A stretch of DNA of 64,000 bases, from NCBI GenBank assembly GCA_024138025.1, contig JAMXBD010000206.1:62001-126000 (forward strand), given 5' to 3'. The DNA is from Combretum micranthum (Eukaryota > Streptophyta > Magnoliopsida > Myrtales > Combretaceae). Every line of letters begins with the position of its first letter. Positions within the stretch are counted from its first letter, which is position 1. The notes beneath the pieces were generated by a model. The model was not told the DNA's origin, did no database searches, and saw only the letters and a list, made by a program, of their open reading frames with translations. The position numbers and the translations under genes are program-made. Below, piece by piece: positions 10,825-23,299 of the stretch.

Positions 10825-13800
10825 CAACGAGACTCTAGAAGCTTCCTGATAGATATAGAGTGACATATGTTCTCTCTTGGACCATGTAACACGTGTTGCT
10901 AAGGTTTTAAGTTCCGTTAGTTTTTTTTTTTTTTTTTTAATCTGAAAATACCATGCTTTCTATGATAGCTCATTTATTCTATGTATTTTAGTCAATCTAG
11001 AGATTAAAAATAATTTATCGCAAACTATATACTAAGTAAGAAATTTCTGCTTGGAGTTTAAGTAATCAAATAAGAGAAGCAATGAATGGGTATTTTGCAT
11101 TATGTATGTGAAGTTGGCATTTAATTGTCATACAAAATATCAATAATACAATAATTATTTTTTTTGTTTTCTTATTTAAGTGAGATAATATATGTTAACA
11201 TTTGCATATAAGGTATGTTCATTACAGATCCAATCTTATATATTAAAAGAACGATTATGATGCTTTTACTAGTAGCATCAAGGGGAGGAAAAAGAAAAGA
11301 AATTACAATTATGATTTCAATAAAACCCATTAAGATAACGATCATTTATCTAATTATCATTTTTATAGTAGGAAAAGAAAAATGCTATTTATAAATATAC
11401 TAGTGTCTTGTCTTTTTTAGCAGTGAAAGCAACCACATAAAAACATACTGCTTTACGTCCTTAAACTTCCTGAAATTTGACCTTTTTTATCTCATATAAT
11501 TATTTTAAATGAATTACGAGCACATAAATGCAACTTAGTGAAGTCACCTAGCAACACACAATCTTCTACTGGAAAGTAGTGAAATCAAGACAGTGTCAGG
11601 GATTTTTATGATTCTACCAGCAGGATCATCTAATTTAAGGTTTGGTTATTATATTGGTCATATAAGTTTATATAATAAGAATTTTATGAAATGATAAACC
11701 AGCAAGACTATATAATAATCCAATTTATTATGATAATGTTATTTATACTTCATGTTGAATCGTTAAACATTCAAGCACGTCTTGAAAAGACAATAACTTT
11801 ACTATATTTTCTACATATTAGGGAAAGAATTAGTTCATAAATAAATAGATTTTAGGCTTTAGATTATTCAACGTTATGATATAACTCATTGATCGGCATA
11901 TGGTATGGGTTTGTTATATAGCATTTTTTCTTTTAAGCCTTTCTGCGGAGAACATAATTTCAATAAAGCCTGTGTTTGCCAACCAGTACTAAATAAATGA
12001 AACTAAAAATTCTCTTTTCGTAAAATAAAAAAGAAGTTAAAAAAAAAGAGTAAAAAAATTGCATTCGGGATGACTATAAGTATAATTTTTAATTTTGAAT
12101 TTTGTCATTACTATTTACTTAAGTTAATCATATGGATGTTAAGTTCCAACACTATTCTATGTCATTTGCAGTGATGCATCATCTGGTTAATTTTGAATTT
12201 TCGTATCGATCTTGACAGCCGAATTGCAAGTAAGGATTCTCTATCTTTTATCTTACAAAGGAATGTTGTCATCTGGTTAACTTAGTTGACAACTTTTTTA
12301 CAAAAGAGAAAATTACCATTAATGATAGATGAAAGAAGAAATCTTTTAATCCTTTTGCAATCTTTGAGATAAAAAAAATAAATATATATATATATATATA
12401 TATATCATATCATTGATATATTTGGTCACTTGAGCTTCGCATGACATCCTTTTAGAATCTTATCCGACAGTTGCTTTCTTAATTTGTATTATTCTATGCA
12501 TTAAGGTTACTAATGTTTGAGTGTTGTATGAATAATTCATTTTGGTTGTGTTTTTTCTTCTTTCAAAACTAATTTAAGGAAGATAGTGGTCTAAATCGAT
12601 AACCCACTTTTCCTTAATTTCGTAACTTGCCAACTGACTAACTTACATTGGGGATGTTAATTTAAAATTAAGAATGGGAAAAAAGTCCTTAAATAACATA
12701 AAATTTCTATTCTTCGATTAGATGAATTTAATTTGATTGGAATTCATTAAGGTTGATTGTACATGTGTCTAATAATTAAAAGATTGTGAGACTACTTGAC
12801 AGACTACCGAATTCATGATATCTTAATTTTTCTTAATTTCTTAACTTGCCAGCTGACTAAATTACATCAAGCCTATTAATCTAAAATTAAGAATTGAAAG
12901 GTGAAAAAAGTTCACTAAATAACCAACAAGTTCTATTCTTGGATTAGGTGAATTTAATTTAATTAGAATTCATTTAAGCTTAATTTTTCCTTGACGAAGT
13001 ATCAAACTAATGAGGCTAACGGTCTAAATTGATAGTATAATTTCTCTTAATTTCTTGACTTGCCAGTTGACTTAATTACATCAGGGCTATTAATCTAAAA
13101 TTAAGAATGGAAAGGGGGAGAAAAAGGTCCTTTAATAACCCGCAATTCCTATTCTTAGATTAAATGAATTTATTTTGATTGGAATTCAATTAAGCTTGAT
13201 TGTTCCCATCCCTAAATACTTAAAAATTGTAATACTACTTGACAAACTAACAAACTAGCTTGGGCTCAAGTAATTTATTAGACTACTTGACCAATTGAAA
13301 CTTTCTAGTGAATAAATGACTTATTTGTTTACCTGTAAGTAATTGAAAATTTCAAGTTCTGTTGTTTTATTAAGCAATATGAAGAGGAAAAAAATTATAA
13401 AAGAAAAAAGAAAAGGATCCCAATGGCTAATGACATTGCCACACAATTCAGCAAAGTCTTCATTGTTGTGGTTTTCCTTTATTTCTTGCATAGAGAATTG
13501 AAAGACTGGTAAGACTTTGGTTTTGTATTTGCTTATCTTATGATGCATTTATTAATCATGTACTTTCACTGCATTTGAAAGTTGGCAATTTATGCAAAGA
13601 AATTCCAATTTTAATAAATAAATTCTATTCTCGTTTTATTAATTATGTAAATATAATTCCTTTACTTGATATTTTGAATCCATATTTTGAAAGTATTACA
13701 AAACATCCAACATGTGTATTAATATTTAAAATAGAAAATAAGAAAGACTTGTCAATTAAACTCTTGGTGCATAATCTCAAACATTGTCTACTAAGATAGC

Positions 13801-14482
13801 GGTCTGACTCCTCATATTGCCATTTTTATCAGGATAATCTTTGTTGTTTCTTTTCCCAACTAGCATATTGTCCTAAAATGAACATTAATAAAAATTCAAG
13901 TTAGGAAAAATTTAGAAAAGAAACCATTTTAATATATAATATTTATTGTATCCCATTTTCCGGTTTTATATACCATATGGGCATGTAATAATGAGATAAG
14001 AAAAGGTCCATATACAGTTTGAGATTCATATAGAGTTCAAAGATTGAAATTTATCGTGGTGACCCCCTTTTTTTACTTTTCCAACTATGTCTGAAATAGA
14101 TTGTTTTAGTATTCGAATGTGCATATATTACTATTGTTCAAATTGGTATTACTTGAAGGAAATATATACTGGATTTTAATCTTTTCAAATCATTAAATCA
14201 TGTAAGTGGGTGAAATGAGTAAACTTTCCGTCTAAGACTATTACAAAGAATATGTATAAATTGTGATATTTCCATTAGACTCACCTTTACAGTATGATTT
14301 TACATTTTTTTTATTATTAATATAATACATTATTTAACTATTTGTTTTATTCATCCATTATTTAACTATTTGTTTTATTCATCCATATTGGTTAATAAGT
14401 GACATTATTAATAAACAAATCATTTTAAAACTTTTAATATATATTTCTATTTTAAGTTTTTGGTGGATAACACTAATATATA
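10825..14482. other. AT-rich intergenic DNA with tandem duplications
   Basis: No gene recognised. Contents include a T18 tract near 10921, a (TA)n run at about 12378-12406, the threefold ~215-base repeat at 12595-13250 and a 28-base direct duplication at about 14331-14386. Short ORFs such as those at 13321-13548 (minus) and 13575-13799 (plus) show no domain. Confidence 0.5.
12595..13250. repeat. Threefold tandem repeat, unit ~214-219 bases
   Basis: Three diverged copies follow each other. Each contains TTTC-TTAACTTGCC-AGCTGACTAA, then ATTAATCTAAAATTAAGAATG, then a TTCTATTCTT-GATTA-TGAATTTA block and GGAATTCATTAAG. Anchor positions of the AACTTGCC block are about 12622, 12841 and 13055. The unit has no ORF and copies differ by many point changes, so the array is old. 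Confidence 0.85.
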
Positions 14483-14843
14483 TGGTAAATTAAACCAAAA
14501 GGTAAGTAATTTTATTTAAGATACTAACGTTTTGAGTTGTTAAAAAAAAAAGACATTCCACAAAGTAAATTAAATGATGTATCAACTTTTTGCAAAGTTC
14601 ATTTAAAAAATCAATGTATGGAGTAGTTTTCAACATTCTTTAAGTTTTCTCAATGGTCAATTATTGATATCATATTTGACTCACTTTGCGAAACGTTGAT
14701 TCATCTTTTTAACTATTCAAAACGTTATTACCTTAAATGAATTTATCCCTCAATTGTTTATTCTTGTTTTTAACCTCCCAAAATGTTGATGCCTTATATG
14801 AATTTATACCCAAACATTGATACCATTTGATGTTATTTACCCC
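14483..14843. mobile_element. MITE B copy 1
   Basis: The left end starts about TGGTAAATTAAACCAAAAGG and the complemented right end starts GGGGTAAATAACATCAAATG. Internal inverted blocks of TAACGTTTTGAGTTGTTAAAAA type match on both arms. Flanks TAATATATA (14474-14482) and TAATATGTA (14844-14852) agree at 8 of 9 bases. It resembles the element at 38225-38512 and, more loosely, MITE A. No coding capacity. Confidence 0.65.
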
Positions 14844-14852
14844 TAATATGTA

Positions 14853-15098
14853 GTTATTAAGCTTAAATATAAGACTTCAAAATCGATAGGAGTTAGATAT
14901 ATCTTAGAGATACATTTTGTGCAAATTATATAATTGGAGTCAAACAATTTTTACAATTTGCAATTGATAACCTAGGAGATGTTGAAAAAATTCAATGTCC
15001 ATGTTGGTATTGCAAAAATGCTGATTTTCAGATGTTTGAGGAAGTTGAAAATCATTTATATTCTAAAGGAACGAACAATACTTATAATCATTAGGTAT
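14853..15098. other. AT-rich spacer, nothing recognised
   Basis: Short spacer between MITE B copy 1 and the hAT target site. The plus-strand ORF that begins at 14979 runs on into the hAT terminus and is a chance ORF. Confidence 0.5.
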
Positions 15099-15745
15099 AT
15101 CACAATTAGACGTCGACACGGTTTAGGTTGGTTTTGGACCCGAACCAGAACCGTCAGTTCACGGTTCCACATTTCGTGGAACCGGAATATGTGGAACCGG
15201 AATCAGAACCACCACAGCAGGGGCGGTTCACGGTTCCACAGAACCACCGGTCTTGCGATTCCGATTGTTGTTCCACTCGAACTGTGAACCGGTTTTTTTA
15301 ATTAATCGAAAAATGAAAAAAAAACCCTAAAATCAACAAAAGTAATTACAACTTATTTATACCCAAAATAAACATTTAAAATTTTTCCAAATAAAATATA
15401 ATGATTAGTAAATAATAAACACAATTACGGAACACATAGTAGTTGATTAACATACAAGCAAACAATGATGAGTAAATTTCATTGCGCCAGACATTACATA
15501 TTACCTCCACAACAACATGAACACACTAACTACTACAACAACGAATAACTAACTAGAATCACGCAGTTCATTGACCCTAACTACAACACCAACACCCACG
15601 GTATAGTAATATCAATCGATTAAATGTAAACTCAATGCTCATTGGCCTGGACTAGTCCTGGAGAGGTCGCAGTTGTGCTTCCCGCAGATGAGTTGAAGTC
15701 ACTGAAATACTCGTCTTTCTCACTTGAGTAGTCCTTCAAGTCTTA

Positions 15746-17960
15746 TTACCGTAGTTCTACACAAGTCCAATCATGATAGCAAGCTAGTGCCTCAATCGTC
15801 GCGGGACCATACCGGGACCTATGCTCATCTAGCTGCTGCCCAGCAATGATGAATGGTTGCTTAACTGCCACAGTTGAAGCAGGTGCAGCCAATACTTGTC
15901 TAGCGATGCGAGATAGTATTGAAAACGTCACCTTCCGCCAATCTAAGATGTCAAAGTTATATGCATCCGCCATGTCACCAAACTCGAATGTCATGTTTAA
16001 GTACTTATCACTCTCTGAGTTTGATCCAGTGTCGCTTATGCCACGGTGCTTTTTGAACCACCGGTGCTGGAGCACCACTTCGGGCTTCTCTACGATGGTT
16101 GATATGGGGGCATTACTTGGGGTTGCTGGACTGGTGGGTATTTGTCTACCATATGTGCTACTAAATTGAGAATATAAGTTCAATAGCACATTACTTATCT
16201 CTTTCACGATATTATTAGCAGAAATTGCACAAATGTCTTGAATGTCTGACAACTTGTTCACATGTTCGTAATAGTAATCCAGGACTTCGCGAAGTCCCTC
16301 AACTTTGTTGCATGGGTCCAACAACCATGACATGTTGTATATCATAGGAATTTTCCTATAATACTTCAACCACTTGCGAGTCGTATCGTTAACATACATT
16401 TGCAAAATTGGATCAGATCTTACCTGTTGGAGTATCCTGATGATGTTGTAGGCCTCCAATAAAAAGAGATGGACACTAGGAGTGTACACACAGGATAAAA
16501 CATTTATGCAGTCATAGAAGACCTTCAACAGCTGCAACAAGTTGCTACAGATGTTCCATTCATTAGGATGCAATGGCATGTTTGGTTCATGTGCAATGGC
16601 GAAGCTACATAGCAATTCCTTATATGATACCGTGCTAGCTAGAAGCTTTTACATCGAATTTCATTGATGTTGCACATTCTTTTTGAATTTTCTCGGCTTT
16701 TGGCCATGCACACCACACCATTTCCGCCATTCTCTATTAATAGATGGATAGTCGGTAATGTAGTCAACCACAGTTTTTACGAGAGATGTATGAATTTTTA
16801 AAGAATCCATTCCATCCTTCACACATAAATTTAAGATGAGACATACGCATCTCATGTGAAAAAAGGTTCCCCCAAGCATTGGTTGGCATAACGACTCAAG
16901 GTCAAAAATACTTGTTGTATTTGCTACAGCATTGTCGAATCCTACTAAAAAAATTTTTTGTGTCAACCTGTACTCATCAAGAATTGTCTGTATCGTCGTA
17001 TATATGTTTTATATTGCATGAGATCCATCCATTTTTCGTAATACAATCAATCTATTTTGCATTACCTAATGTCTATCAATCTAATGAGATGTAATCCCCA
17101 TATACGAACTTTCACCCCATCTATCAGTCCAAATGTCGGAATAGATAGACACACATGTATCGAGATCACAAAAATTACTTGGAGCTGTCCCTTACCTTTG
17201 TAGTACATTTTTAGACAATATCGTTTCATTGTCGTAGCACTCCATTTGGTGCTTGTGGCTGCAGAGTTTCTTGGTGGCAATAGACAAGATCTGCATTTTC
17301 GCTTGCATTAAAACCTAAATGCAACCCGCTTATCATTTGCACCATAGCATCACAATACTTTTCTTCATTGAAATGCCACAACCTTGCTTCTTTCTTAGAA
17401 CCTGATCATAATATTTGCTGTTATGATGGATCCAAACCATACTCACTAGGATGCTTCAACTTGAGATATTTGGAAAGACTACCATATCCATCTCCCTTGG
17501 AAAAGGCATAGTTTGTGTTGCAATAATTGCAATGCGCCCTAGTCTTCCCATCTGACCCTTCGACCTTCCTAAAATGTTTAGCGAACATGTTAGACTTATA
17601 TGGTTAAGGTAGCTTTGTGGATGGGTTTGCCTTAATGGAGGGGTGCATTTCTTCACCCAAACCGCCATAATCCTCGGCTTCATGTTGTGGTAGTTGTTCA
17701 ATTTCTGGATCTTGGGAGTCATTATCATCATCCTCTTATTGATGGTAAACCGGATTGACTGTCTTGAAACCTGGTGGAACTGGAGGGAATTGGTCAGGTG
17801 TGAAATCAAATTCGGACACTCGAGGCTCATTAAAGTCATAGCAGTCAGCATCTTCGTCTATATTGATAGTAGGCTCTTGCTAGCATTCGGGTAGCTTCGC
17901 CTTTAATTTGTCTTTCTTTGCAGACTTTTTTGATGAACCACCAAAGAAAAAGGAAGCCAT
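15746..17960 (-). pseudogene. hAT transposase, decayed (BED finger to hATC)
   Basis: Reading leftward from an ATG at 17960, the product begins M-A-S-F-F-F-G-G-S-S-K-K-S, followed by an acidic N-terminal part. A BED-type finger follows near 17600-17420 with H-C-N-Y-C-N and L-K-L-K-H-P. The residue before L-K-L-K-H is Y where a zinc-binding H is usual. The central RNase H-like region covers S-D-I-W-T-D-R-W-type text near 17140, then V-G-F-D-N-A-V-A-N at about 16950 and F-F-H-M-R-C-V-C-L-I-L-N-L. The C-terminal 289-codon ORF (16615-15746) ends in the hATC dimerisation domain, F-D-I-L-D-W-R-K-V, then L-S-R-I-A-R-Q-V-L-A-A-P-A-S-T-V-A. The usual S-E-S-A-F after S-T-V-A reads V-K-Q-P-F, so the conserved acidic residue is gone. 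Several stops and frameshifts also break the frame. DNA cut-and-paste was the ancestral role. This copy cannot work. Confidence 0.9.
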
Positions 17961-18480
17961 TAATTTTTTCAACAACGAGTAGATACTAATGTGAGGGATG
18001 GTATTAGAAAAATTGAAAATTTAAGATCAAACACGATAAATAAGTGTTATTGGGTAACCCTATCGTACAAGATAGTCTACAAAATAACAAACTATATCAA
18101 ACACAGTAATGTATGATACTTTTCAAACATGGGAATGGTTGTTATTTTAGCAAAACTCAATATGTGAAGGTGGTTACAAGCTTTTGAAAGTTTGATAGTT
18201 TTTTCAATCAAACTCATATATTTATAGAGCTCGTTACGTGCGAAAAAAATCGCAAAACAAGTTGTCTGAGTCCTCACAGTCCAACAATTTGCAAAAACAG
18301 TGTAATGAAGTTGTCCGATTTAATTACTTTTCCAATTAAACAGTGCATAGACATTCCTTAGCTATTCATGATTTTTCAACCCCCCAGTTTCCCATTCCCC
18401 TATGCATGCAGGTAACCCAACCACAATTATTTATTCGGTGGTTTTGTTGTTTTCCCACCATTTCCTGCACAATGCAGGCC

Positions 18481-18770
18481 CCCCCTCTTCAATTTGCAAA
18501 TTCAAGGTTGCTAATAATCTTGAAATTTTGGTTTTTTTTTTAATAGCATTTGCTATTAGACAGAGGACCTCCCCCCTAACTTGCTCAAGCCCCCTCCCCG
18601 ATTTCGTGATGTATATGTTTTGTTTTGTCTTTTTTTTTTTTTTTTCTAATAGCATTTGCTATTAGACAGAGGGCCCATTCCCTCGTGAACCCCCCCACCC
18701 CCCATGCACCCAAGCCCCTTCCTCGATTTAGTGTTGCAAGTGTTTTTGTTTTTGTTTTTTTTTTAAATTT
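18481..18770. repeat. ~110-base tandem repeat with palindrome and C-runs
   Basis: Inside the hAT right arm, the 16-base palindromic AATAGCATTTGCTATT followed by AGACAGAGG occurs at about 18541 and 18650. Each copy is followed by a C-rich stretch and then by a TTTTGTTTTGT/T-run. A partial third unit follows at about 18690-18770. The C-rich stretch at 18688-18718 has several separated C-runs, so the minus strand could form a G-quadruplex. Confidence 0.8.
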
Positions 18771-18943
18771 CTATACCTGGAATAGTGGCTCCCGACCCGG
18801 CAGAACCGCCGGTTCATGGTAGACAAACCGTTAGGACTCTCATAACTATCTCCAATGGGGCGGTTCCCAGGTATGAAACCACCAGGGATGGTTCTGGGCG
18901 GTTCGTAGTTCAGAACCGTCCCGTGCCCACCTCTAATCACAAT

Positions 18944-19592
18944 GAAACTGCAGGTCTAATTTAGAAAATAATGATCAAGTGTATGGTAATGAGGAAAAGA
19001 GATTTATTATGGAAGACATGACTTATAGGTTAGACATCCATGAAACTATACATGATATGCAAAAGAGAAACACAATTAGAAATGAAGTCTCTTTTATTAA
19101 CCAGTGTATTAGAAGATGCTAAGAGTGATCTTTATTCACGATGTAAGAGTCATTCTCTATTATCAATTTCCATGAAGCTCCTTCATTTTAAGTCCCTACA
19201 TCATCCTAGTAATAAGGCTTTCAATGAAAATATTTACATTCATAAATAGCATTTTACTTGAGAAAAAATATCATTCCATCTTCCTTTTATTAGTCAAGGA
19301 AGGTTTTACATTACCTAGGTCTGGCATATGATATGATACATGCATGTACGAACAATTGTCTTTTATTTTGAAAAGACTTAGACGATACAAATGAGTGTCC
19401 AGAGTGCAACATACCAATGTGGAAATTTAGTAATAACAAAGATGTACATAAGAAAATACCACAAAAGGTATTGTGATTTTTTCCTTTAAAGCTAAGGTTG
19501 TAGTGATTGCTTGTCTCATAAAAAACAACAATTGATATGAGATGGCACAAGAAAAAAGAGTGTTAAGGTAGGAAATTTGATGAGACACCAAG
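18944..19592. other. Intergenic DNA, no gene seen
   Basis: Two short ORFs lie here (19040-19249 plus, 19311-19550 minus) with no recognisable motif. They are probably chance ORFs. Confidence 0.4.
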
Positions 19593-20900
19593 TGTATACC
19601 CCTAGATTTTACGATAACCTTTTAGGCAAACCATAGGTTTGATATGGAAATCAAACCATAAAGTCAAATCGAATTAACCCTAAACCCAGAAATCCTAAAC
19701 CGGATCAAATATAATTCTAAAACCCTCAAATATTAGAGGAGTTAGAAAAAAAGTAGGAATCCAAAATATAAGTTGAGTGTAAAGTATATACCCTAAAATA
19801 GTAGTTTTTTCATGAAATGCTTATCGTTTGAAACCTTTCTGATACTTGTTCTTGTATCCAATCACAGACATGCAAATCAATATAAAATATTTTGATAAAA
19901 AATTAATATTAAGATATTCATATAATATCAAAGAAAATTTTATCAACTCGTAAAAATGTCAGTTATAGTAACTGATACATGTATTTTACTTTCTACCAGT
20001 AAATAAATTGTCTTTTCTATTATTCACTACTATTCATATCACTAATCTTTTTCTTACATTCTTACACACTATTCTTACATCTTACATAACATACTTATTA
20101 TAATTTATATTTCCCATATAACTTATATATAATCTATCATTTAACTTCACTTTTATTTTTTATTCTCTCTCTCTCTCTCTTTCCCTCTCCCCCACCCAAC
20201 CCCCCCCCCCCCCCCCCCCCCCCTCTAAAAGGAACCGCCAAGCCCTCCCTCTTTTTCTCTATTTTATTTTTCTTTTTCCAATTATTTTTCCATCTTTATT
20301 CGTTCCTTTTCCATCTATAAATACATCTTCTCTCTTCATTTTTCCACACCTTGCAAACCTTCTTTCTCTCAAAATCTTCTCTCCCTCTCCTTCCTTATTA
20401 ATCATGCCAAGCCCCTCCCCCCTTTATGCCCCTCTCTCAAATTTTCTTGCATCTTTTATTTAGGTAAACACACTAAATACTCTCCATATATTATGTTATG
20501 TGACATGTATATGTGTATGTCTTTAAATAATTTCCATGAAAATCCCCATGGTGCATGATGCTAGGGAATGGAAATGCAACACAGTATATCATTCATGTCA
20601 CACAATATTATGTTTATGTTTATGTCTATGTTAAATTTATTTTGCTCTTGTTTACTAGTCTAACTTTCTATATGTAAATATATATAAGTATTTATAATCT
20701 TTAAAGCCTATTGCTCACTAACATAACTTTATTTATTATATGCACTTTAATTTATTTTATGTCATATGTTTTCTTAAGACTAGTCAATTCTAGCCTTGGA
20801 CTGGTTTATAATCAAGTTTGCATGAGACTGAATTATTTCAAATCTCGAGAAGCCTTCGCTAAAATCTAAGATTCTCATGTTTTTATTTTGATTATGTTTA
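19593..20900 (+). repeat. LTR-like repeat R2 (plus)
   Basis: It begins TGTATACCCCTAGATTTTACG, a start typical of gypsy-type LTRs. It contains CCATCTATAAATAC (about 20311) as a TATA box, a TCTTCTCTC pyrimidine leader and TTTAGGTAAAC (about 20461) as a possible splice donor. The same order of blocks occurs on the minus strand at 4985-6134. A diverged CACTATTCATATCACTAATCTTTTTC stretch precedes the TATA box. The 3' end is not clear, since LTR-like text such as TCTAGGTGACGAGGATTATG at about 22208 suggests the unit could extend to roughly 22.3 kb or beyond. No target duplication was found. Confidence 0.5.
20164..20223. repeat. (CT)n followed by a C24 run
   Basis: A CT dinucleotide run (20164-20181) passes through CCCACCCAAC into 24 consecutive C (20200-20223). 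The same architecture recurs at 28206-28276. Exact C count is unreliable in any sequencing chemistry. Confidence 0.9.
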
Positions 20901-21290
20901 TATTTGTATTTTTTTTTATCTCATCAACTTGTCATTTTGAGTTCATTTTGTTAAGTAAAACATTTATGACTTTAGTTTTATGATCATGTACATGAGTGTT
21001 CGTAATGATGTTGTCATAATGTCAAAATGAATTCTTAAACTTTATAGATTGACAATTCTTTATTATGTAAGATATTTTCTAAAATTTATTTTCAATGCCT
21101 TAGAAATCCTTTTTACGAAGGAAAATTTGAAAACAACATCAATCTCTTAATTTTCTCCAAATGCCATGACTTAAGTATAGCATTTTGAAATTTCTACAAC
21201 TTGAAATTCTTTCTTAAAAACACATAAGAAACAAATATTTTGGACAAATGAGTTTTCAATAAAAATTCAAAAAAGGCTTACAAGGAATAG
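20901..21290. other. AT-rich DNA, possibly more LTR R2
   Basis: No gene. It may be the R/U5 continuation of repeat R2 into which MITE A copy 2 was inserted. Confidence 0.4.
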
Positions 21291-21299
21291 AATAAAATG

Positions 21300-21669
21300 A
21301 GGTGAATTATACCAAAAGATCACAACATTTGAGAGTAAGTTCATTTTAGGTCGTAACATTTCAAGTAGTTAAAAAGACGTCATGGCTTTTAGAGAAGTAG
21401 GTCAATTGAAATCATCATTAACACATGTCAATAGGAGAAATGTTTAAAATTAAAACTTAGAAGATATGGCACATTATGACATATGTCAATAGTGACCTCA
21501 ATTGACCCACTTCTCTAAGCGTTGTGACCTCTTTTTAACTATCTGAAATGTTGTGATCTAAAATGAACTTACTCCCTAAATGTTGTAACTTTTTTTTAAC
21601 TACTCAAAACATTGTGACCTCAAATGAACTTACCCACAAACGTTGTGACCTTTTGATTTAATCTATCCG
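21300..21669. mobile_element. MITE A copy 2, exact 9-bp target duplication
   Basis: Flanked by AATAAAATG on both sides (21291-21299 and 21670-21678). The left end starts AGGTGAATTATACCAAAAGA and the complemented right end starts CGGATAGATTAAATCAAAAG. Both continue to GTCACAACGTTTG/GATCACAACATTTG and TAAGTTCATTTTAGGTC. The internal phrase TGGTGACCTCAATTGACCCACTTCTCTAA is shared with copy 1 (7483-7868). The 9-bp duplication fits Mutator-like elements. Non-coding. Confidence 0.85.
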
Positions 21670-21678
21670 AATAAAATG

Positions 21679-23299
21679 TGACACTTTATTTTAAGCCCAA
21701 GTCATCCATTTATAAGTACTAGGACATAAAAGCCCTTAGAAGCTTTCAAAGCTGTTTTTGTAAACTTAAGTTTCCAAATTCATTATAAAGACTGTATAGA
21801 GAAGAATTTTTCCTTTAAGCAACATTACTAAGATCATACATGTATTATAAACTATTATTATTGGTTAATGATTATCAAATAATATGTACTTGACATAGAG
21901 AGTCTAAATAAGGTAAAAATTATAAAAAATAATGAAAATTAATTTTGGAACAATCTAGGCAAATCGGTACAGTAGGATTCTGAGACCTAAACGACCTTAA
22001 ATTATTGAAATAACCTTAAAAATGGATAGAGCATTCAAATTAGATAGAAATCAATTACTTATACGCAAAAATTGGAGTTATTTTGAGTTAATTATTGCTA
22101 TTTTAAATTCTAAACTTAGTAACTGGAAAATCTACCGTAAATAGAATTAATAGATTTAAAAATTTGAGTAAGATCTATATGAAATACTTATTCTAGGTAT
22201 TTCTTTTGTCTAGGTGACGAGGATTATGATGTCCCATTCCCCCAAGACTATTTTAACTAAGGGAAATCCCAATAGACAAGTGAGTTTATTTCCTTGCTTT
22301 TTTGTATTCTTATATGTGCTTATAGAATAGAAGCACTAGAAGATAGGAAAAGATAAAAATGAAAATTATATGTGGATTTATCAAGGGATGTGTATGTGTT
22401 TCATAGTATTTGAAAAATGAAAGATAATTATATCAAAACTTGAATTTTTTTATTAATGTTTGATTTTGATATCATGTTGGAATGTTTGTGCGTACTTAAA
22501 TGGTCACCTCTTAATTGGATAATAACTCTATTGGAAATTAATCTATAATTTGCCCATGCATGACACGAAATTAAGTCCCATCATTTTCACAATTATACTT
22601 TCATGTGGGAATGGAAGTAGTGGTGGTTGGTAAGGGGTCAAAAAGTCTATTGCAATGTTGGCATATAGAAGCATCAAAATCTACAAAAATTTGATGGTTA
22701 TATGGGCCTGTAACAATTCCCGAATCCTTGATATAAAGGGCGTAAATCCATTCTACATATGATTTTTAGTTAATCATATGTATTTGATTATTCATATGGA
22801 TGATGCATTTCATATGTTGAAATGATAACTTGATTGATTATTTATGGGTACATTTTTGCGAGAAATTACTCACTAAGGGGAATTTTTACCTAAATAATAA
22901 CTAAATAGTACGAAGAGTTTTTGAAGAAAGTTTGCAAGAAGATTTTGGCATAGACTTCTATAGAAATATCCCTAAATGGAATTTAGATATTTGAATTAAG
23001 ATTTTTACTTTTGATCAGACTCCATGGTTTGTATTTTTTTTTTTTTTAAGTTTTGGCAGGATATGCCCCTAAGAGTTGTAAAGACTTTAAATTTCTGAAG
23101 TTGTGAAGTTCATGATTAGATGTTCTTGAATGCTATTTATTGCTATCTTTTTAAATTACTTAACTCCACCAGCACCTCCTTGTAAGTACGCCTTGCGCAT
23201 GATATCAAAGCTTTTGCATGACTAAGATAGTTATTTTAAGCTTTAATATTATGTGCAGCAGACTGTCATGTTTAGGGTACCTTTTGGGCATGACACCCA
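21679..23299. other. AT-rich DNA, LTR-like traces, no gene
   Basis: Contains TCTAGGTGACGAGGATTATG and GGGAAATCCCAATAGACAAG near 22208-22280, which resemble the 3' part of gypsy LTRs. Otherwise nothing is assignable. A T13 tract lies near 23036. Confidence 0.4.

Larger units (their letters stand above)
15107..18935 (-). mobile_element. Full-length hAT transposon (GGTTC-array family)
   Basis: The 3,829-base element starts TAGACGTCGACACGG and its complemented right end starts TAGAGGTGGGCACGG. It is flanked on both sides by an exact 8-bp duplication, ATCACAAT (15099-15106 and 18936-18943). Each end carries a GC-rich subterminal zone of about 180 bases packed with GGTTC/GAACC/CCGG motifs, in sharp contrast with the AT-rich surroundings. 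The interior encodes a decayed minus-strand hAT transposase. Three smaller elements (25306, 31236, 49686) share the same ends and arrays, so this is the coding member of the family in this window. The intact duplication says the insertion site itself has not been rearranged. Confidence 0.93.
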
